Part shown: positions 5,695 through 9,003 of the stretch, piece by piece
Numbering within the stretch: position 1 is the first letter of the stretch
Layout of the letters: each line of letters begins with the position of its first letter
Assembly (NCBI GenBank): GCA_001914195.1
Contig: MKYF01000020.1
Coordinates: forward strand, 1 to 9,003
Direction: 5' to 3'
Length of the DNA stretch: 9,003 bases
Source: Streptococcus mitis
GTDB lineage: Bacteria > Bacillota > Bacilli > Lactobacillales > Streptococcaceae
Position numbers and translations under genes: made by a program
Notes under the pieces: generated by a model
What the model was told of the DNA's origin: nothing
Databases searched by the model: none
What the model saw: the letters and a program-made list of their open reading frames with translations, nothing else

Positions 5695-6453
5695 CTAATT
5701 CACCTCGCTTGCCATGACAGTCAAGGTATCAGAAATTTCTTGGAACATCTGACGTTCTGTCTTCTCTCCACGGTAGATTTGATTGTAAAGAATGCCGTCT
5801 TTGATAAAGAGCACGCGCTTGGCCCTGCTGGCTGCTGCTGTTGAGTGGGTTACCATGAGAATGGTTTGGCCGCGCTCATTGATTTCATCAAAGACATCAA
5901 GTAAGGCTGCAGATGATTTGGAGTCAAGGGCTCCTGTTGGCTCATCCGCAAGGAGAATTTCAGGTTCTGTGATGATGGCGCGTGCTACTGCTACACGCTG
6001 TTTCTGTCCACCTGAAATCTCGTAAGGGTACTTCTCTTGCAATTGGTTGATACCCAGATTCTCAGCTGTCACCACCAATTTCTTCATCATCTCCGTAATG
6101 GGTCTTCTTGACAAGACAAGCGGAAGCAAGATATTGTCTTTAACAGACAGAGTATCTAGCAAGTTAAAGTCTTGGAAGACAAAGCCTAATTTTTCACGAC
6201 GGAAGCTGGAAGCCTGGGAATTTTTAATGGTTGCGGTGTCAGTTCCGTTCAGATAAACCTGTCCACGACTTGGTTTATCCAGCATAGCTAGGATATTGAG
6301 AAGAGTTGATTTACCAGAACCAGACTCACCCATGATGGCAACGTAGTCACCCTTTTCGACGGTAAAGTGAATATCCTTGAGGGCTTCTACTTGGTTGCCC
6401 TGAAAACGAGTTTTGTAAATTTTTTGAACGTGTTTTACATCTAAAAGTGTCAT
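5695..6453 (-). CDS. Bce-type ABC transporter ATP-binding protein
   Basis: 252-residue nucleotide-binding subunit of the MacB/BceA class, partner of the permease that starts one base after its stop. All motifs are intact: Walker A GESGSGKST (42-50), Q-loop Gln94 in FVFQDFN, signature ISGGQKQRV (146-154), Walker B ILLADEPT (166-173), D-loop GALD (174-177) and switch His203 in VTHS. The start is ATG at 6453 (MTLLDVKHVQ), with AAAGGAG about 7 nt upstream; a longer frame reaching 6510 lacks a ribosome binding site and would overlap the small upstream ORF, so I reject it. Expression probably follows the promoter and operator region at 6608-6684, ahead of the 36-residue ORF. Family-wide, such operons are induced by a BceRS-like two-component system. 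Confidence 0.92.
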   Translation of the reverse strand: MTLLDVKHVQKIYKTRFQGNQVEALKDIHFTVEKGDYVAIMGESGSGKSTLLNILAMLDKPSRGQVYLNGTDTATIKNSQASSFRREKLGFVFQDFNLLDTLSVKDNILLPLVLSRRPITEMMKKLVVTAENLGINQLQEKYPYEISGGQKQRVAVARAIITEPEILLADEPTGALDSKSSAALLDVFDEINERGQTILMVTHSTAAASRAKRVLFIKDGILYNQIYRGEKTERQMFQEISDTLTVMASEVN

Positions 6454-6467
6454 GAGAATCTCCTTTC

Positions 6468-6578
6468 TTAATATCCCATCAAATGAAATGTTGCTTGCAT
6501 CATAGCGCATCCCAGTTGAACACGCTCGATATCTTTGTGGCTTGGTTTTCTTGTTTTCTTCTGTAAGATTTGTTTCAT
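6468..6578 (-). CDS. Small ORF (36 aa) leading the ABC transporter operon
   Basis: I do not recognise this protein. The frame starts MKQILQKKTRKPSHK and ends in a Met-rich hydrophobic segment, GCAMMQATFHLMGY. It has a strong ribosome binding site AAAGGAG (6586-6592) exactly 7 nt before ATG (6578), and TAA (6468-6470) lies directly ahead of the ribosome binding site of the ATPase gene. It is basic at the N-terminus (Lys/Arg-rich, residues 2-14) and lacks a signal peptide or full membrane span. The gap to the ATPase is 14 nt, so it would be co-transcribed. It could be a real small protein, for example an accessory to or regulator of the transporter, or a leader peptide whose translation tunes the downstream genes. 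The ribosome binding site and operon position are what support it. Confidence 0.55.
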   Translation of the reverse strand: MKQILQKKTRKPSHKDIERVQLGCAMMQATFHLMGY

Positions 6579-6607
6579 GATGTTACTCCTTTGTTCTTTA
6601 TGAGTCT

Positions 6608-6636
6608 AGTTTACATCAAAAAAAGATCGCTTGCCA
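6608..6636 (-). promoter_or_regulatory. Possible promoter of the small ORF and ABC transporter operon
   Basis: Minus strand: a poor -35 TGGCAA (6631-6636), a 17-bp spacer and -10 TAAACT (6608-6613), giving a start near 6601, about 23 nt before ATG. A weak -35 would suit activator-dependent transcription from the inverted repeat at 6663-6684. Support is moderate at best. Confidence 0.35.
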
Positions 6637-6662
6637 TAACCTAACCTTACAAAAGAGACTTT

Positions 6663-6684
6663 AATCTTACATTTTTGTAAGATT
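6663..6684. promoter_or_regulatory. Perfect inverted repeat, probable response-regulator operator
   Basis: AATCTTAC (6663-6670) and GTAAGATT (6677-6684) are perfect 8-bp arms around six bases. The core TTACATTTTTGTAA fits TNACA-N4-TGTAA, which I recall as the motif proposed for BceR-like regulators of peptide-antibiotic transporters. It lies about 50 bp upstream of the predicted -10 of the transporter operon, with a further half-site CTTAC at 6646-6650. Binding by a BceR-like regulator is inferred. Confidence 0.5.
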
Positions 6685-6719
6685 GGGGGAAATGTAGGCA
6701 AAATTACTTAGAAAATGAT

Positions 6720-6748
6720 TTGACTTCCTATTTTTAAAATTGTAAAAT
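6720..6748 (+). promoter_or_regulatory. Predicted promoter of the 65-residue membrane protein gene
   Basis: TTGACT (6720-6725), an exact 17-bp spacer and TAAAAT (6743-6748). The start would fall near 6755, giving a leader of about 125 nt before ATG at 6881. It points away from the transporter operon, and the inverted repeat lies about 80 bp upstream of the start. Confidence 0.6.
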
Positions 6749-6760
6749 ATAAGTGTGAAA

Positions 6761-6809
6761 AGGCTTACTTTGGAAAGGAGGAAGCGGGAACTAACATTTG
6801 AGTAAGCTT
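6761..6809 (+). promoter_or_regulatory. Leader hairpin presenting a perfect Shine-Dalgarno sequence
   Basis: AGGCTTACT (6761-6769) pairs with AGTAAGCTT (6801-6809), 9 bp with one G-U, closing a 31-nt purine-rich loop that contains AAAGGAGG (6774-6781). No ATG or GTG follows within usable distance; the nearest TTG (6798-6800) is 16 nt away and gives only five codons. The gene itself uses GAAGGTG near 6867-6873. The element may be regulatory or a relic. Confidence 0.35.
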
Positions 6810-6880
6810 ACCTAGATAACATACCATTAAATTTAACACTTGCAAGTCGTTCAACCTATAAGGAAAGAAGGTGCGCTTTA

Positions 6881-7078
6881 ATGAAACACAAAGAACATAT
6901 ACTCATCGGACTTCTCTATCTCCTCTCTCCATTCATCGGTCAGCTCTTAGTTGAAAAGACACACTTTATCGGTACACAATTTACAGCTACTGCTTATGCT
7001 ATTTGCTGGCTATCAGTTGTTATCAGTATCCATCATTTATCAAAAAATGTATTGTCTCAGCATGAAAAATCAGATTAG
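6881..7078 (+). CDS. Small two-TM membrane protein of unknown function
   Basis: 65 residues, starting MKHKEHILIGLLYLLSPFIG. Two hydrophobic segments are visible: about 7-24 and 35-50, joined by a short polar loop (EKTHFIGTQF). The C-terminus is polar and charged (SKNVLSQHEKSD). A charged N-terminus followed by a hydrophobic helix suggests a Sec/YidC-inserted hairpin. I recognise no family. The gene has its own promoter (6720-6748), a purine-rich ribosome binding site about 8 nt upstream and a strong terminator downstream, so it is a stand-alone transcription unit. It is divergent from the Bce-type transporter operon across a shared control region, which hints at, but does not prove, co-regulation with the transporter. 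Confidence 0.7.
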   Translation: MKHKEHILIGLLYLLSPFIGQLLVEKTHFIGTQFTATAYAICWLSVVISIHHLSKNVLSQHEKSD

Positions 7079-7141
7079 AAATCTAAGTTCAAAATAATAT
7101 TTTTAGTTTACAGATGAAGCTGGGAAAATCGTATTAAAAGT

Positions 7142-7189
7142 AAAAAAGCTTTAAATCAAGCAGTTTAGACTATTGATTTAAAGCTTTTT
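7142..7189. terminator. Bidirectional intrinsic terminator, 17-bp stem
   Basis: A17-bp perfect stem, AAAAAGCTTTAAATCAA (7143-7159) with its complement at 7173-7189, closes a 13-nt loop. The arm ends supply T runs on both strands, so it serves the convergent genes on either side: the 65-residue membrane protein and the PspC-domain gene. Confidence 0.88.
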
Positions 7190-7215
7190 GCTTATTCCAA
7201 ATCTTTTGAAAAACC

Positions 7216-7488
7216 TCACCAAAACCAGCCTTCATTATCGTCAATGGCTTGGGCTTCTTTGCGTTTGCGTGGGCCTGTTCCATACATTTCTGCTTCAATT
7301 TCTTCCTTGGTAGGCATGATAGAAGCTAGGATGATATAGATAATCACCCCAAGCCCAAAATTTGCGACTGTAAAAATAGCAAATAGAAAACGAACAAGGG
7401 TAACATCAAAGTTCCACTTGTCTGACAAACCTGCCAAAACTCCTGAAATCATGCGATTTCGTCTCATTTTATAAAATTTACTGTTCAT
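7216..7488 (-). CDS. PspC-domain membrane protein
   Basis: 90 residues. Residues 4-60 form a PspC domain: FYKMRRNRMISGVLAGLSDK (5-24), the DVTLVRFLF stretch (28-36) and one membrane segment (about 32-57). The tail is charged (KEEIEAEMYGTGPRKRKEAQ) and ends in DDNEGWFW. In Gram-positives such domains occur in small membrane proteins linked to envelope stress, including relatives of LiaF-type systems; a direct role here is inferred only. The start is ATG at 7488 with GAGG about 8 nt upstream; a longer frame from 7518 lacks a ribosome binding site and overlaps the predicted promoter. It follows the sprT-like gene by 58 nt and may be transcribed both with tex-sprT and from its own extended -10 promoter. 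Confidence 0.85.
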   Translation of the reverse strand: MNSKFYKMRRNRMISGVLAGLSDKWNFDVTLVRFLFAIFTVANFGLGVIIYIILASIMPTKEEIEAEMYGTGPRKRKEAQAIDDNEGWFW

Positions 7489-7518
7489 GATATTTCCTCT
7501 TTCTGCTAGGTTAGTCAT

Positions 7519-7527
7519 AGTATATCA
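7519..7527 (-). promoter_or_regulatory. Extended -10 promoter candidate for the PspC-domain gene
   Basis: Minus strand: TGATATACT, that is TGn followed by TATACT, just after the sprT-like stop codon. There is no recognisable -35, as is common with extended -10 sites. The start would fall near 7512, giving about 24 nt of leader carrying the gene's GAGG ribosome binding site. Confidence 0.45.
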
Positions 7528-7546
7528 CGGATAGGCTCGGCTTTCA

Positions 7547-7996
7547 TCAGTCCTCAGGCTGATTTACTAATAGCAACTTTCCTCGACAAAGTCCACAGCG
7601 ATAGCGTTTGGTATCAATCCTACGCTTACGCTGATAAGTTTGCTGGCAGGATTGGCAACGATAGAGCTTGATTGGCTTGGAGTTACTATTGGGCAAGGAT
7701 GGTACAAACCGTAATCCATCCACTGCTTTCAACAGTTCCTTAAAATCCCGATCCTTGTGTTGATAGCCCTTCCCTTGAAAATAGAGGTGATAATGACAGA
7801 GTTCATGTCGGACAATTTTCCTAAAAACGTCCAACCCCAGTTCCTGATAAACCTTGGGATTAAAATCCAGATGCCCATCTTTTGGGAAAAATCGCCCACC
7901 TGTCGAACGTAGACGAGAATTCCACTGGGCTTGATGGATAAAAGGCTTCCCGAAGTCTTCTAGCGAAACCTGCTTGACGTAATCAGTCAGTTTCAT
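7547..7996 (-). CDS. SprT-like zinc metalloprotease family protein
   Basis: 149 residues, the size of the bacterial SprT-like family (B. subtilis YdcK type). The zinc-protease motif HELCH (64-68) lies in IVRHELCHYHLYF, and the C-terminus carries a four-cysteine zinc ribbon, CQSC (114-117) and CGLC (134-137). The family shares its fold with eukaryotic Spartan, which cleaves DNA-protein crosslinks, but the bacterial substrate is not established. The start is ATG at 7996 (MKLTDYVKQV), overlapping the end of tex by 14 nt; no clear Shine-Dalgarno precedes it, fitting translational coupling to tex. A TTG-initiated extension to 8041 would lie fully within tex and I reject it. Confidence 0.88.
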   Translation of the reverse strand: MKLTDYVKQVSLEDFGKPFIHQAQWNSRLRSTGGRFFPKDGHLDFNPKVYQELGLDVFRKIVRHELCHYHLYFQGKGYQHKDRDFKELLKAVDGLRFVPSLPNSNSKPIKLYRCQSCQQTYQRKRRIDTKRYRCGLCRGKLLLVNQPED

Positions 7997-9003
7997 TTGG
8001 AGCCAGGAGCGACAGATTGACTTTTTCACGTTCAGTATCAATTTTCTTGACCCAAACGGTCACCAAATCACCGACTGACACCACTTGGCTAGGATGTTTG
8101 ATAAATTTGCGACTCATATGGGAAATATGAATCAAGCCGTCCTCGTGAATACCGATGTCAATAAAGGCACCGAAATCAACGACGTTACGCACCACACCTT
8201 CTAGCTTCTGACCGACAACAAGATCCTTGATATCCAGTACATCTTGACGGAGAACTGGAGCATCAAAAGAGTCACGGAAATCTCGACCTGGTTTGAGAAG
8301 ATCTGCAATGATATCTTTAAGGGTTTCTGGACCAAGATCCAGTTCTTGCGCCATTTCCTTGACTGAAAGCGACTTTAGTTTGCCTTGGGCTTCTTCGTTT
8401 AGGTCTTTAATATCTAAACGTTTGAAGAGCTCCTTAACAGCACTGTAATTTTCTGGGTGAACTCCTGTATTATCAAGGATATTGCTACTTTCAGGGATAC
8501 GGAGGAAACCAGCTGCCTGTTCAAAGGCCTTGGCTCCCAGACGCGGAACCTTCTTAATTTGAGCTCGTGAAGTGATTTTTCCTTCTTCTTCACGGTATTT
8601 GACGATATTTTCAGAGATGGTTTTATTGAGTCCAGCTACGTGTGAAAGAAGAGCTGGGCTGGCCGTATTGATATTGACACCGACTTGGTTTACCACTGTA
8701 TCGACAACAAAGTCCAGACTCTCAGACAATTTCTTCTGGCTAACATCGTGCTGATACTGTCCGACACCGATTGACTTAGGATCGATTTTGACCAATTCCG
8801 CAAGGGGATCTTGCAAACGACGGGCGATAGAGATGGCAGAGCGTTTTTCAACGGTCAAGTCTGGAAATTCTTGACGAGCAAGTTCGCTGGCAGAATAGAC
8901 CGAAGCACCACTTTCATTGACGATAACATAGCTGACTTCTGGAAAATCTTTCAGAACTTCCGCCACAAAGGCCTCACTTTCACGACTGGCCGTTCCGTTT
9001 CCG
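7983..9003 (-). CDS. tex: Tex transcription accessory protein, C-terminal 339 residues (5' end outside window)
   Basis: Tex is a cytosolic nucleic-acid-binding factor, homologous to eukaryotic Spt6, about 700-plus residues long. The visible part opens in the YqgF/RNase H-like domain (GNGTASRESE at fragment residues 1-10, then VSYVIVNESGASVYSASELA), continues with helix-hairpin-helix DNA-binding segments (about 110-145, including NINTASPALL and YREEEGKITSRAQIKKVPRLG) and ends in an S1 RNA-binding domain (about 266-333, KLEGVVRNVVDFGAFIDIG and GLIHISHMS). The frame is open to the right edge, so the N-terminal half is missing only because the window ends. The stop (7983-7985) lies 14 nt inside the sprT-like gene, and the two are co-transcribed. 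No frameshift or lost motif is seen. Confidence 0.95.
   Translation of the reverse strand, partial: GNGTASRESEAFVAEVLKDFPEVSYVIVNESGASVYSASELARQEFPDLTVEKRSAISIARRLQDPLAELVKIDPKSIGVGQYQHDVSQKKLSESLDFVVDTVVNQVGVNINTASPALLSHVAGLNKTISENIVKYREEEGKITSRAQIKKVPRLGAKAFEQAAGFLRIPESSNILDNTGVHPENYSAVKELFKRLDIKDLNEEAQGKLKSLSVKEMAQELDLGPETLKDIIADLLKPGRDFRDSFDAPVLRQDVLDIKDLVVGQKLEGVVRNVVDFGAFIDIGIHEDGLIHISHMSRKFIKHPSQVVSVGDLVTVWVKKIDTEREKVNLSLLAPNETD

Noticed and set aside
5695..6510. ATPase with a 19-residue N-terminal extension (MRYDASNISF...)
   Set aside because: No ribosome binding site at 6510, overlap with the small upstream ORF, and a well-placed AAAGGAG before ATG at 6453.
6774..6815. Short gene using the AAAGGAGG at 6774-6781
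   Set aside because: The only near start is TTG 16 nt away, giving five codons.
7216..7518. PspC-domain protein starting at 7518
   Set aside because: No ribosome binding site there; the ATG at 7488 has GAGG at good spacing and fits the family N-terminus.
7547..8041. SprT-like protein starting at 8041
   Set aside because: TTG start without a ribosome binding site and a 15-residue extension unlike the family, wholly within tex.

Overview
The window looks like chromosome of a mitis-group Streptococcus (S. pneumoniae, S. mitis or a close relative). This rests on a full BOX repeat, moderately AT-rich genes with AAAGGAG-type ribosome binding sites, and a gene set I recognise from pneumococcus: tex, sprT-like, pspC-domain gene, Bce-type ABC transporter, VIT-family protein, speA, speE. 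It is core chromosome apart from the BOX element. There is no insertion sequence, CRISPR array, tRNA or rRNA.

Layout by coordinate. 1-2014 (minus): a polyamine operon, speA then speE, with speE running off the left edge. 2015-2724: a 710-base intergenic region. On the minus strand it has a good promoter (2410-2438), then about 330 nt that fold by eye into a nested four-way-junction RNA, then a strong intrinsic terminator only about 60 nt before the speA start. 2725-3420 (plus): a VIT/CCC1-like membrane protein whose stop codon touches a BOX element (3420-3663, modules A-B-B-B-C), followed by a bidirectional terminator. 3705-6578 (minus): a 36-residue small ORF, a Bce-type ATPase and its 10-TM FtsX-domain permease, probably one operon. 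6579-6880: a divergent control region with a perfect TTACA-N4-TGTAA inverted repeat and several more CTTAC/GTAAG motifs. 6881-7078 (plus): a 65-residue two-TM membrane protein. 7142-7189: a 17-bp-stem bidirectional terminator. 7216-9003 (minus): tex (C-terminal part only), sprT-like and a PspC-domain gene.

How the genes work together. SpeA makes agmatine from arginine, the entry step to putrescine, and SpeE adds aminopropyl groups to make spermidine; the two ORFs abut with no gap, so they are co-transcribed. The ATPase and permease form one exporter or target-protection module against cell-wall-active peptide antibiotics. The small ORF upstream and the divergent membrane-protein gene share its control region and are candidates for accessory parts. 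Tex (RNA-binding transcription accessory factor) and the SprT-like metalloprotease overlap by 14 nt.

The best candidate for something undescribed is the structured RNA between 2076 and 2403. It could be a cis-acting attenuator or riboswitch of the polyamine operon, or a separate terminated small RNA. All folds and promoters here were found by reading, not computed.
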